NCBI RefSeq assembly: GCF_014633365.1
Contig: NC_068344.1
Location: forward strand, 37,880,670-37,944,669
DNA length: 64,000 nucleotides
DNA from: Diospyros lotus
Taxonomy: Eukaryota > Streptophyta > Magnoliopsida > Ericales > Ebenaceae
Direction: 5' to 3'
Part shown: positions 24,701-35,200 of the stretch, piece after piece
How the letters are laid out: the number at the start of each line of letters is the position of its first letter
How positions within the stretch are numbered: the stretch's first letter is position 1
Made by a program: the position numbers and the translations under genes
The notes under the pieces: generated by a model
Database searches by the model: none
What the model was told of the DNA's origin: nothing
What the model saw: the letters and a program-made list of their open reading frames with translations, nothing else

Positions 24701-27700
24701 AACCTTCTTTGATACTCTGCCACCGATCCACTCTGTCTGATTTTGTTAAACTCTTCCACCACATCAGTCATTCCTCTCTCCCCAAACCTCTCACAGAATT
24801 CTACTGCAAACTCAGCCCGTGGACATTCCTCCCTCGTCTTGGACCATCCATGGTACTAATCATCCCCAACATCGTAAAGGTAGGCCACAGCCAGGGTCAC
24901 CTTCTTGTGCTCAGAGATTCCAAACCACTCAAAGGCCCTCTCACATCTTCTAATCCACCATTGAGGTGTACTTCCATCAAACATAGGGGTATCCAATTTT
25001 GGCATTGGTATCCTCGGGTGGCCAAGGCCTCTATTCACTCCCTTGCCTTTGACTGACCACATTCTCCCCCATTTCCCCCAGCTCCTCCCCAATCTCAGAG
25101 GCTCCCAATCTCCTCTGACTCATCCCATGGCCAAGAATAATTGAATCCACTCTTTCTCTAGGAGGCAAATGTGGGGAGAGGCTTACCGGTTGTTGTTGCG
25201 CAAACATGACCGTGAATCCTTGTAGTTGCTCTCGAATCTGCGCTCCTACTTCTTCTCGGATTTGATTGACTACACCATCCAATTTGCGGTCAATGGAGAA
25301 GATCACCTCGTGATTATGATTTGATCCCAATTTTAGCTGATCTACTCTCGCCTGCAAGTCCAAGACCGTGGATCCGAATTGGTGTAGTTGCGCTTCCATA
25401 TTCTTCATCCTTGTGCCGTCTGCCATCACCAAATCTCCCCGCAGTTTCGATTGGCCTGGATTGCTTTGATACCAAATTGTCAGGGCGCAAGCTCTGACAA
25501 AGAGGGAACTCTCGGTATTCTTCGAGAATTCAATGGAGAAAGGGAATTAAGAGAGAGAGAGAATTTCCAATTTGGAATCAATTCATTCATGCCTTCATCA
25601 AGTGAAATCAACCTTTTTATACTAATCTCCCTACAATTCAAATGAAAAGAGCTTCCTACTCAAATGCCTCCCAACAACTATAACTGTTGTGCCTACCTAC
25701 GGCTTACATGTGCGGTTAGTTACTCCTTATTCCCTCAATTCCCGAATTACAGAAGAAGAATTAAAAGTAACTCGTGACAAGTTCTTCCCATCCTCTAAAC
25801 GACTAACCGTATTGGAGAATGCAAATCATCCTAATCAAGCTTCGATGTGACAATATCGCCTCATAATAACTTACCAAAATAAGAAATTAAATAAAATATG
25901 GCAGTATGCTGGCACATATTGTGGGTTTTCTTTCCTTTTATTTAATAGAGATGCTTATCCTCACAGGTAACGTGGCATGCTATTAACTTTGTATGCATAC
26001 CATTTTTATGGTTCATATCTCATATTATTTCTTAAACAAAGTACTATTAGGCAACATTGTCCCTCCAATTCACAGTTCGTCTTCTACTCCAGATTCATTA
26101 CACTTCTGAGAGTCTTCAGACAAGACAATATAACATCTCTTGCATATTATCACTTCACAATTCTGTTGGAATTGAAACAAATGAAAACATGTAGTTAAAA
26201 TTCTAGCACCAAAGTATAAGAAACTTCCCAGTTTTATTTCCTATTTTGAAACTCTTATTGTCTGTTTCTATAAATCATAACTGTAAACCATCATGCCAAC
26301 TCTTTTTACAGTCATGCAAATTCTTTTACACCTGTAAACCATTAGATTTCCTGAGGTTCCATACATTCAAACTTGCAAACTTCTGGGTTCATTTACTTCC
26401 TCATACAATACATGCTCCAGTTCCACTAGTTCTAAGAAGCAGCCATATCTAGCTTCCTCTTTTCTGTCCTACTTTTTATTTTTCATTAGATTTCCTTTTA
26501 CATGATGTACTTCTGCATGGTTGGAAACTCACTTTTATGTTTTTATTTGCCAAAAAAGGTCATCCACAATCTGTTACAGTGGCAACAAGAAATCAGACGT
26601 GAATTACATGCACCTTACAAGTTACAAGAAGGAAAAGGAAATTACACGAACCTTACAAGTTACAACAAGGAAAAAATTACATGCATTGTGATTGCACAAT
26701 AAGTGACATGATCCAGATGGATGCTAAAGCCAGGAGAGTAGACTCCCACATAAACAAGTTGTCCTGAGATTCTCCCAAATTTAATGCTGAGAATCTATTA
26801 TGGAGCAATTACCCCCTTCATTTCCATGGCTCCTTTTCTGGATGCACAAGACATAATAATCTATTATGCACTTTTATTCTACCAGGAATGAATGCTTTCC
26901 ATGTATTATGATATTCACTATATACAGAAATAACAAGACCTGCCATCTAACTGCAAATATTTTTGCAAAAAGCCATTACTGACTGGTGATCTTGCACAAT
27001 TTTATTTTATTTTTGCAGCCAGAACATTATGAAAACACATGGCTAATGTTGTGAGAGTAGCAGGAGGATTGTCTTTGTATATAGCCTTACTCTTGCTATG
27101 CAAAGAGGCTATTTCCACAACTCTTAACTTGTGACCTTCCAGTCACAAAAGAGAACCTTAACATTGCTGCCAAGAAGGCAATGTTAAACACATAAACCAT
27201 CACTTGGACTCTTATAACTTTTTAAACCTTTAGATTTCCTGAGGTTCTTTGTCTCAAAACTAATAAATCATGGGCATGTACTTCCTCATACAATACATGC
27301 ATCAATTCCATTTGTTCTAGGAACAAACATCTTCAGCCTCCTCCATTTTTGCTTTGTTTTTTTCCCCTTCTCTTTTAAATTTCTTCTATTTATATAGGCC
27401 TCACAAAGATTGGTGGGTTTCAGGTGGCTTAGGGTGGTAATGTGAACTGGAGTTCATAGATGGTTTCTTCGACACTCTTTCTTATTCTTCTTATTAGTCA
27501 CATCCCCCCTTGAAGTCTGCTATCGTCGTAATCATCTTTTTTATCACATAACCATAGTCACTTCGTTTCTCCACAAGCAAGGGTCTGGATTCAACATTTT
27601 GAACCGATTCCACAAACAAAAGGGGAAAGGGCCTAAATCTCTATTAATATCTATGTATTGAATGTTCATGAATGCATAAGAGAGACAGAGAGAGCTATCT

Positions 27701-28273
27701 TCAACAAGGGGGGAAAAAGGGTATTAGAAGAAAAAGGATGAATGGGATATTTAGCCTAATAAACAAAATAAAGAAGCACAAAAATAGTTGCGCAAAGTAA
27801 AAATCACTAGATGCTTCCAAGTAATAAAAAATACAGCACATTATATGTCAGAATCAACCCAAACTGCATCAAGCGGACAGAGAGAGAACTGAAAAACAGA
27901 TACAAAGGCATGTCACCCAAATTGAAGATACGGAAACAAATAAAAAAACCGCAAATCAAACACCAATCACATCACAACTGGTACAAAACCTAGAACGGAT
28001 CATCACCAAATAAAAAAATACGATGGAAACATCCATAATTCACAGCAAAAAAAAGCGATATGCACACCTGCAAAAGATTAACAAAGCTCAATAGGAACTA
28101 TTAAAAAGAACAACGACGACAAGGAGGGGAAAAACAAAAAAGAAAAGAAAGACTTAGGGTTTAAAACAATGGGGAAATCGCAAAACCTGAGCATTCTTTA
28201 GAGTGTCCTCGGCTGGTCTCTGCGAAGAGGAATGTTGTGCGGCTGCGGTCTGGGTTTCGGCTGCTTCCGCCAT
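12779..28273 (-). CDS. EBS7: EBS7 homologue, ER-associated degradation membrane protein
   Basis: Exons in order of translation: 28273-28187, 18613-18402, 15851-15621, 15437-15286, 12969-12779. All four introns are GT-AG, phases close, and the protein is 290 aa, close to the approximately 291 aa I recall for Arabidopsis EBS7 (At4g29960). EBS7 is a plant-specific ER membrane protein that works with the Hrd1 ubiquitin ligase to remove misfolded proteins. Visible here: an N-terminal Ala/Gln-rich start (MAEAAETQ); a Pro/Gly/Asn-rich segment with [14 protein letters not shown]; a Q5 run (119-123); a basic RQVVVRRF; two hydrophobic segments at about 137-156 and 165-185, separated by FNQDGSRQR; an acidic, Asn-rich linker; and a conserved end with WWGIVKEIQ and [10 protein letters not shown]. 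The layout also recalls animal HERP but there is no ubiquitin-like domain. Intron 1 is 9.6 kb and holds nested retroelements. The identity relies on remembered sequence, but the exon fit is strong. Confidence 0.85.
14150..14420 (+). mobile_element. L1-type LINE fragment in EBS7 intron 4
   Basis: The + strand frame at 14230-14412 reads [14 protein letters not shown], then [17 protein letters not shown]. This is the segment just upstream of the reverse transcriptase in plant L1 LINEs, whose family pattern is LE.PFSEEEV..AL. The expected GDKAPGPDGF block does not follow, so the copy is truncated. The surrounding 13.6-14.1 kb may be further LINE sequence but could not be shown to be so. Confidence 0.45.
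15045..15195 (-). mobile_element. Au-type SINE fragment, reverse orientation
   Basis: Reading the reverse strand gives the SINE head: cttgatagcactgtcaagg, then a box-B-like cacgagtttgagtcg and a ccctcctcaggccc tail. It lies in EBS7 intron 4, about 90 bp from exon 4. Divergence is high. Confidence 0.55.
16160..17090 (-). repeat. Probable LTR-like remnant in EBS7 intron 2
   Basis: The stretch contains a duplicated phrase (gaacgccacaaag at about 16455 and 16500, each followed by gataagttcga). A reversed TATA-like motif (gcctttaaataggc) lies near 16630. This resembles the U3/R part of an LTR read on the minus strand. No partner LTR or coding part was found, and ends were not defined. Confidence 0.3.
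16715..16925. repeat. Tandem repeat of about 70 bp with (AATC)n cores
   Basis: Three to four copies of a unit built from caatcaatcaatc runs and a ccattcctttttatgc...aaatcttgtcaatca phrase. The units differ by small indels. It lies in EBS7 intron 2. Confidence 0.75.
19040..19129 (-). mobile_element. RTE/SINE-like 3' tail abutting the gypsy LTR
   Basis: A CAACAACAAC run followed by atcccaagtgttaattctactaggtggggtcgg, then an A run, is the reverse of the standard plant RTE LINE (or RTE-mobilised SINE) 3' end. It directly abuts the broken outer end of the left gypsy LTR, so the approximately 60 bp LTR end is missing there. Confidence 0.5.
19130..19372 (-). repeat. 3' LTR of the gypsy element (truncated)
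   Basis: About 243 bp aligned with the 302-bp right LTR, sharing blocks such as cctttttatactratctccc, acatgtgcggttagttac and attccctcaattcccgaatta. The inner end is intact (gctcgtgaca at 19372). The outer end, about 60 bp, is gone and replaced by an RTE-like tail. Confidence 0.8.
19403..19783 (-). pseudogene. Gypsy integrase C-terminus with chromodomain
   Basis: The frame holds the region after the integrase core ([18 protein letters not shown], then [12 protein letters not shown]) and a chromodomain-like end ([16 protein letters not shown]). Chromodomains of this kind direct chromovirus integration to heterochromatin marks. The frame is open over 126 codons but cut off from the integrase core by frame breaks. 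Confidence 0.8.
20125..20566 (-). pseudogene. Gypsy integrase core remnant
   Basis: The frame contains the C-x2-C half of the zinc-binding region (MMCDACK), then the catalytic core start (PWESLSM-like [39 protein letters not shown]). The RNase H-like fold and first Asp residues ([11 protein letters not shown]) can be seen. The upstream His half of the zinc finger lies across the nested insertion at 22053, so the gene is split. Frame breaks follow near 20220. Confidence 0.8.
20643..21267 (-). repeat. Complete copia-type LTR (minus orientation)
   Basis: 625 bp with 8-bp inverted ends (TGTTAGAG...CTCTAACA). A TATA-like motif sits mid-way. On the minus strand it is preceded by a polypurine-like stretch, so it is a 3' LTR. 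Confidence 0.8.
21759..22043 (+). repeat. Truncated copia-type LTR (plus orientation)
   Basis: The first 285 bp of the same LTR, about 95% identical by eye to the left copy. It ends abruptly after attgtgaga, followed by about 10 bp of filler and then the gypsy gene. Confidence 0.8.
22054..22545 (-). pseudogene. Gypsy RNase H and integrase zinc-finger start
   Basis: The frame 22177-22545 matches the chromovirus RNase H block ([47 protein letters not shown]). The usual DH.SL is read IDHWSL. A +1 shifted frame continues toward the integrase His motif (KILHALH) and stops at the copia insertion at 22053. Confidence 0.8.
22867..23758 (-). pseudogene. Gypsy reverse transcriptase remnant
   Basis: Two broken frames. 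The first (23758-23432) holds the link from protease to RT ([28 protein letters not shown]). The second (23220-22867) holds the palm domain with [15 protein letters not shown] and the catalytic FDDILVYS. The intervening part and the downstream thumb are frame-shifted, so no full enzyme can be made. Confidence 0.85.
23762..24338 (-). pseudogene. Gypsy aspartic protease remnant with altered active site
   Basis: Two overlapping frames. The first contains [13 protein letters not shown], where the family has DSG or DTG; the catalytic Asp is read as Asn (AAT). The second continues with the flap-side region ([21 protein letters not shown]). The Asp to Asn change is a single G to A step, as expected from decay of a methylated C on the opposite strand. 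Confidence 0.8.
24358..25432 (-). pseudogene. Gypsy gag remnant
   Basis: Three broken frames: an N-terminal coiled-coil-like stretch ([20 protein letters not shown]), a middle part with [24 protein letters not shown], and the Retrotrans_gag core ([23 protein letters not shown], then [17 protein letters not shown]). A stop (cta at about 24856) and frameshifts separate them. The CCHC knuckle is not clear. Confidence 0.8.
25461..25475 (-). promoter_or_regulatory. Primer-binding site of the gypsy element
   Basis: Minus strand TTTGGTATCAAAGCA lies two to three bases inside the 5' LTR end. It matches the initiator Met tRNA type of PBS (TGGTATCAGAGC) with one change. Confidence 0.7.
25478..25779 (-). 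repeat. 5' LTR of the gypsy element (complete)
   Basis: 302 bp bounded by tgtcaggg at 25478 and cgtgaca at 25779, which gives TG...CA ends with a 5-bp inverted repeat (TGTCA/TGACA). A TATA-like motif (minus GTATAAAAAGG) lies near 25613-25623. It is the intact partner of 19130-19372. Confidence 0.8.
26330..27345. repeat. Dispersed duplicate in EBS7 intron 1
   Basis: Two related copies about 0.9 kb apart (about 26333-26475 and 27217-27345) share agatttcctgaggttc, cttcctcatacaatacatgc and ttctagaagcagc-like words. Between them lies a 36-bp tandem duplication (caccttacaagttacaag.. at about 26608-26680). The source element is not recognised. Confidence 0.5.
27065..27182 (-). mobile_element. Au-type SINE fragment, reverse orientation
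   Basis: The phrases gccttactcttgctatgcaaagaggctatttccac and cttgtgaccttccagtcac are the reverse complement of the Au SINE middle and head (tgtgactggaaggtcac, gtggaaatagcctctttgcat). It lies in EBS7 intron 1. Confidence 0.65.
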
Positions 28274-31200
28274 TGGAGCTCTCAATCGAAGATCCAAAGG
28301 TACATACAGTTATTGATTTTGTATTCAGTTATATGATTATTTGTATATATAATTATTTACTTGTTCATATTTACGTGCGATTTCGTCAAATAGCCAATGG
28401 AGTCGCGCCATATAAGCATAGAGACAGAGTGGACTCCTGTACTTTTTACGATTAATTAATTTCCCCGACTCCCAAAGTATCTTGTATTGGCATTTACATC
28501 CTAAAGGTTTAAAAAAATACATTAATTTAGCAGAAAAATGATAAATTACGCTAACCACCGTTAAAAGTAAGGCATAATTGGGGGTGTCCATGCATTTTTT
28601 TGAAAAATTATAAAAAAAAATTAATCATTAAAATGTAAATAAAATGAACTTTTTGTTGATATTTTTATAAACCCTTTCATATCTTTTTCTCTTTCAGTCT
28701 TTATTTAAAATTAATAATATTAAAAATATTAATTAATTCAATGAATATCAATTTATTCGTTGATTCTCAATATTGGTTGGGGATTAACGAACAAGTCATT
28801 AAAGATAACGAGGGATCAGGAAAAGATAATGAATAAAACTTGATTTTTTTAATTGTTATAATCTAAAATTTAGTAAAAAATGAAAAGAAGAATAAAGAAC
28901 ATGAAAATATGAGAGAAAGAAAAAAAATATTTACGTGTTAAAAAACACATTTTGAAAATTTTTTGAACGATAGTTTAATAACGAATGACTAAATTTTTTG
29001 AGATAGTATTGATGGTCCATAAGATCAAATTTGTTTTTGTATAATTATCAATAATTTATGAATATTCGTAAGGCTAAGGACACGATATTTTAAGCTATGA
29101 TTTACCTGTTTGTCCACCCAACCTGAGATGTGAAGGTCGAAAATTCTTGAAAAAATAAGACAATCTCAACCAAAGATTGTATTGATTGGATATCCCTCAT
29201 ATTTCTTACATTAAAAAAAATAAAGGACTAATTGCATAAAATTTAAAATTTTAAAAATATTGAATGTAATTTTTAAAATAAAGAGAATTTCTTATTACTT
29301 TTCACTTTCGACCGTGGTGCATTTTATAAACCCATAAATTTTGATTACTAGTAAGATGTAATATAAGTGAAATTATGCCATAAAACTTGGATATAATATT
29401 ATATTAGCGTAAATAACCCTAGCCCCTCGTAATTTGACTCATTTGTGTAATTCTATGAAGATCTTTGTAATTTACTTTTTCGGAGCAACACCTCGTTCAT
29501 TGTAAAATGTAATAATAGAATAGTTGCTCAACCAATAAAAATAATAATGTACAAAAAAATTACATGCCGTCGTCTCCTTATTGGCTCTAAAACTAAAGCT
29601 AGGATTTCTTGAAATATAGAATCTGTTTTGAAAATATTATCTGGACGTAGTGTTACAACTTACCAACTCTATATTGATATGAGTTGTACTGTTTGTATAG
29701 AATAAGTTTTACAGAAATATTACAGGAGGAGATAAGATGACCAATTTGGCCTTCAAATAAATGAGCCAATGAAATCCTAAATGACTGCCTCTCATTCATT
29801 CTTCCTCTTCCTGTCGTAGACGATGTCAGTCCCATCTGTCTCTGCCTCTTCTTTTCACAATCGTCGACCCATTATTCGGCCACGCCTCTGATATGATCGA
29901 TTTTCTTCTCTCCATCTCACAAACACCGTCGCTCAATCATAGACCAATTGATCCATTGAAGCCCATTAAAGACGAAACTCACTGAATCAACCACCCAAAA
30001 GAACAAATTATTGTGAAATTACTTAATTTGGTTTTGTTCTGCTATAGTGCATCGATTATAAGAAAAAGATATCAATTTTGCCTTTAAAAGGGTACACAAA
30101 CTTTCCAAGGAGACCCACAAAAAGTCAACCATGAAAAATTTATGGAAATAATTTTTTGCAAAATAAGGAAAAATAACAGCAAGAATGAGTATTGTTGGAG
30201 CCTGCGATTTTCTTTCAATTTTTAGTATAATATAATCTCACGAGCGGAGCAAAATGTTGATGAAAGTGGAAACACAACCTTAATTACCTTTTTGTTTAAT
30301 TAATAAGAAAAAATTTACAAAAAAATTCTTCATAAATATAATTAACAAGGAAAGAAGAAACTGGGTCATTGGTGTCTGGATTTAATCTCCCTATTGCGCT
30401 CCCATAAGCAATGATTTGAGTTACATAGATCTGAATCATCAAGCACCAATGACGACTCTTTTTCAAGGGGAGCTTGAAGACGGTGGCTATGACGACTCTT
30501 TCACAGAGAGACGGAGAGGGAGAGGGAGAGGGAGAGGTCAGTGATGGAGACAACTATTGCTTCTACAGTGACGAATCTTTCACGGGAAGCTTGAAAACGA
30601 TGGCTATGGCGATGTCAAGAGAAGAACGATAGTACCTCCTGTTGTTGGTGAAAGAGTTGTGAAGGAAGCAACTTGAATGGTGGCTCGATTGAGAGATGAG
30701 GGGTTTGGAAAGAGGAAAGGGTTTCCCTCTCTCTGTTTCCCTCTTTTCATTTAATTCAATTTATCATCAATATATCGTGATTTTGTTACTTCAATTTATA
30801 TCCGATATACCGCCAAATTCTTGCGATATATCTCTTTCTGTAAGATTTCTGTAAAACTCTTTCTGTACAAACAGCACAACTCATATTGATATTTGCACTG
30901 TGTTTCGTATGTACAAGACATTAACACAAAGTGTTAGTAAAAGTGTGAAATTTGAATATCCAAATGCAACAGCTAGCATGGATTCTTGCTTTCAACTTCC
31001 ACGGCAATCCGGAAAAAAAGGATACATTGAGAAATAAAGCAAACATCTCACAGCAAAGACTAGCTAGCTGGCATGGCTCAACAGAATATGATTGTTTTAG
31101 TATCTAAAACGTTAGCTATGTCAAATTCCTTCTATCTCGACAAACTAGGGATATCAGTTGAAACGGTGTCTCATTATCTAAGGTATTTATACCATCTATC

Positions 31201-32243
31201 TAGGATTGAAAGCAAGGAGAAACCTCGAAAAAAATATAATCACAATCATGATAAATTGAAGAAAATTATCAGATCCATCCAACATATATGGCACGATGTT
31301 AACAACTTGTAAAGCCTAAAACGCTTTACATAAAAACAAAAGATGTACTACGCTTTATGGTCGAGCTGGTGAAGTCAGGCAGCGCCGCAGCAGAAGAGAG
31401 GAAGCTACCACCCTTGCAGCATTTCATAAGCTTCCATCTGTACAAACATCCATTAGCTCGCATCCTTTTTCTAACACAGCACTCCGCTTTTGGGAATTTT
31501 TTGGTTCAGGTATGTACAAAGGTGAGCAAGCCTGCAGATTCCAATGACCAACAGTTAAAAAGATAATACAGTATATGTTGCCACTAGTTACTACTGCACC
31601 TGGGGCCAAATAAGAAAGCACACCTTTTTCCTTTTCCTTGGTACGGTAAGACAGAAGATAAGAGAGGAATGGAAAGCTAGAATTATGTAACCAATCCCAC
31701 ATAATAGGATAGAAGCTTGGAATGTCATTTTTTTTGTTGTTTGGTAAGATAAAAAAGAATACATTTTAATCTTTATTTTGGTTTCAGAAGTTCCCTAATA
31801 CAAATACAGTGATATTTACTTTGTAAGAAGTTTGTAGCTTCCATACATGCACAAGTGTGAAAAAGGCATAGCAAAAAAATAAAAAAAAAAAAAAAAAAAA
31901 GCAAAACTAGTCAATCGAGAGTACTGCAACATGTGCCATAAAATCTTTTTGATAATTGTCAGCCAGGGCCATAGATATGTAAGATATCATAACATAGGGT
32001 GGAGCAACACTAGAAAGTACAATAATACTAATATCATAGGCTAACATAATTAAGATATGCCCATAAACAGAAAACCCAGACCCATCAACCAAGGCCCTAA
32101 ACTCTAGCAAACAAAAAGGTTGAGCCCCATCACTTGGAATGTTAGCACCACACATAAGTTTAAGGTTCAAAAGAGCTGCACATGCTGCTAAGAAGCTCAC
32201 TCTGTCACTCACCCTATGAAGCAGTTCCACGAAGAGATGCCCC
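28274..32243. other. Spacer between EBS7 and the unknown-protein gene
   Basis: This holds the EBS7 promoter side (just above 28273), a 1.2-kb TIR element (29681-30882), and the 3' UTR of the next gene (below 32244). The remainder is AT-rich. A 69-codon + strand ORF at 31357-31566 has no family resemblance that I can see and is not called a gene. Confidence 0.5.
29671..30892. mobile_element. Non-autonomous TIR transposon (1.2 kb) with target duplication
   Basis: The ends form an inverted repeat over at least 50 bp: the left end gagttgtactgtttgta..ttttacagaaatattacag and the right end, read in reverse, gagttgtgctgtttgta..ttttacagaaatcttacag. The same 10 bp (atattgatat) flank it at 29671-29680 and 30883-30892. 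Because that word is partly palindromic, it could also be read as an 8-bp duplication (tattgata) with one more base in each TIR, which would fit a hAT-type element. A 9-bp Mutator-type reading does not fit. The inside has no transposase; it includes two similar phrases (gacgactctttttcaaggggagcttgaa and gacgaatctttcacgggaagcttgaaa). Confidence 0.75.
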
Positions 32244-35200
32244 TTAACCTTCCTCATCATCAGATTCAGATGCATTATCCAAGTTGTTCTGAATCTTCAC
32301 CTCCACCTTCAACTCCATGGGAACTGGATGCATGGGTGCACTACCTGTAGTTGACACAAATAATTATGTAATATCCATAAAAAAAATTAACAATTTTTCT
32401 TGCTGCCATAATCAATTTGGTTTTAGCTTCACATAGTTGCTTTCAAAGCTAGTATTTCTTCCAATCATTCAAGGCGGGTCCTACAACAGCTTGATTGTAT
32501 GTCCCTTTCAGCATGAGCATAATTGTCAAAGGTTCAATGTGCACTGAGGTGCCAAAGTGCTTGGAGCCTAGGCACAAGGCGCAAGGTGCGAGCCTTTTGG
32601 ATATAAGGCACACATTTAAAAAATCTGTATAAGAATACTTATACATCATTATTTTCAATATATACCTACAAAAAGGTAAACGCAAACTTATAAACTCATA
32701 AATAACAAATAACCAGCACTATTTAACTAAATAATGGGGTGTTTTATTGTTTTATCAAATTTCTGTTAATTTTTTCTGATTACTACTGGTTAGATTTTAA
32801 CAAGTCCATCAAAAAACAACAAAAAGATTACACAAGAGCAAAAGACATGCACCTTGCGCCTTAGGGTGAGGCACACCTTAGCGCTTAGGTGCATGCCTCA
32901 TAGAGCAAGGCCCCCTCAGCCAAGCCTTGAACCTAGGAGTGCCTCAGGCACCCCTTTGACAACTATGAGCACAAGTATTCAACATGTTCGGAAAAAGACA
33001 TTTCAGCTGTCAAAGCTTTCCATTCTTTTTATGAGAAAAAATTTATATTATTTGTTTGCATCTCTCTCAAGGGTTTTCAGACTTCCTGATCCTTCATATA
33101 GATGTCCTCCAATTCAAAGCACCAACCAAAAATTGTTGTCAGAAATATAAAGGAGAACCAAAAGCAGAAAAAAGAGGAAGAGCAAATTTCTTCACTTATG
33201 ACTTCAATGCCCAAATGCTCATGTACTATCATAAATCCTTCTAATATACAATAAACAATTTTATAGATCCATTAATACAAGTGCTGTTTAGTGTCCAGAG
33301 TATAAATGAATATTTTTGAGTGACCATAATAAACATATATCAAGTATTCATATTGTTATATAGTCATGCATACAGTTTTAAGCCTCTAGAATGAGTACAA
33401 GCCCAAGATTCTAATTCAACAAACAAATTTAAAAATTAAAACAACAACAACATATCTAGCCTTTATCCCATTATGTGGGATCAGCTACATGAATTCTAGA
33501 CTTCCATGTATTTATGTCTTTTGTCATATCTTCATTTAGGCTCATACATTTCATACCAAACTTTAATATCTCTCACAAAGTCTTCTTAAGTCTGCCTTTA
33601 CCTCTTTTTTTGACTAATTGTTCCATTTCATCAACTCTCCTCACAAGAACGTCTCTTGGTCTTCTTCTCAAATGACCAAACCATCTTAATCTAATCTCTC
33701 TCATCTTCTCCTCGATTGGCACTACTTCTACCTTATTACGAATAATCTCATTTCTATTTTTATTTTTTCTTGTATGATTGCACATCCATCTTAGCATTCT
33801 CATTTCCACTACGCTCAACTTTTGTTCATGTTGGTATTTGACTGCCCAACATTCTGAGTCATACAACAAAACTGGTCTTATAACTATCCTATAGAATTTT
33901 CCTTCTAGTTTTAATGAAATTTTACCATCACAAAACACCCCCGATGCATTTCTTCATTTTAGCCAACTTACCTTAATTCTATGTGTGACATCCTCGTGAA
34001 TTTCTCCATCTTTTTGAATCACTGATCCCAAATATCGAAAATGGTTTTTCTTTGTATGATTTGGTCTTCCAATTTTATTATAATATCCTCCACTTTTGCA
34101 TTCTTACTAAATTTACATTCCATATATTATGTTTTCCTTCTACTTAATTTAAATCCGTTAGATTCTAAATTGTTTCTCCACAACTCAAGCTTAGTGTTCA
34201 CTCCCTCTTTTGTTTCATCCACCAACACTATGTCATCTGCAAATAGCATACACCATGGCACCTATGTCTGAATGTGTTTAGTGAGTTCAAGATTCCATGA
34301 AACAAATGTTTTTCCTTCAAGAACCCAACAAATATTAGAAGGCATTGAACATCCCACAGAATACAAGCACCCCCAAACACTTTGACAACTCATGCTTTGT
34401 TCTTGCAAGCAGTTTAATAATTTTCACTGGCTTATCTCAAGGTCTAAATCAAAATAAGAGTATTAATTCTTAGCAAACATCCTCGTTTCTTCTATATTTT
34501 CCATCACTGGCACTCAATAGCTGAACTCCCAATGTTATGCAAGGAAACATAAGGAGGAAACTGCAATAACCATATCAAGTGAACATCACATTGCACAGGT
34601 GTCGAACTCAATCAAACTACTCAACAAATTTCATGTCCAATTATTTGTATTATGTAAAAAATGGCCATCCACTTTCCAAGCAAAGTTCACACATGATGCT
34701 AATTACAATAAAATTCTATTCCAGCAGAAGCCATATTTTAGGCTGGGCAAGGTGTGTGCCTCCAATCCTTGTAAACATCCCAAGCAAATGATAAAATAGT
34801 ACACGAGTTGAGAAGATCCAAAATGTAGCAAGACAGTCATCTGCAAGATCATACTTCAATCATTAAAATAACTCTTTATTTTGTTCAGGGCCTGTTTGGC
34901 TTTGTTGTGAGTGAATTGCTTATGTAAAAAAGTGCTTTTAGGAGAAACTCCAATTTCTTGTGTTTCCTCCATGGCAGAAGAATATATTCTGCTGTAAACA
35001 AAAGTCAAAAGCAATTTCTTATCTTGGACAAACACCATTAAAGACATAGGAAAGCATTTTTACTTATTTGAAAGTGCTTTTTGATCCATCTCAAGGCACA
35101 GCCAAACAGACACGTCAATTTTCTTTTGTGGTAAAAGCAGAAATGGAACAGGCAGCAGCTAAAACTACTTTCACTTACATTTCTATCCTTAAAGAACAAA

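Larger units (their letters stand above)
19130..25779 (-). mobile_element. Degenerate Ty3/gypsy chromovirus with nested insertion
   Basis: An LTR retrotransposon on the minus strand inside EBS7 intron 1. From 25779 down to 19130 it shows: 5' LTR, a primer-binding site like that for initiator Met tRNA (25461-25475, minus strand TTGGTATCAAAGC), gag, aspartic protease, reverse transcriptase, RNase H, integrase, chromodomain, a polypurine tract next to 19373 (AAGGGGAGGG), and 3' LTR. The order with integrase last and a C-terminal chromodomain is that of chromoviruses. Several frames are broken, the protease active-site Asp is replaced, and the integrase is split by a second insertion at 20643-22053, so the copy is dead. 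The LTRs differ at many positions, so the insertion is old. The exact clade (Tekay, Reina and so on) was not determined. Confidence 0.85.

Noticed and set aside
12779..28273. Assignment of the minus gene as HERP (HERPUD) itself
   Set aside because: There is no ubiquitin-like domain at the N-terminus; length and conserved ends fit EBS7 better. A distant relation to HERP remains possible.
31357..31566. 69-codon + strand ORF (MVELVKSGSAAAEERK start)
   Set aside because: It starts like a protein, but there is no recognised family, no splice partners and no context; it could be a 3' UTR antisense chance frame.
31907..32275. 122-codon minus ORF overlapping the end of the unknown-protein gene
   Set aside because: It is in another frame than the spliced exon 2 and runs through its 3' UTR.
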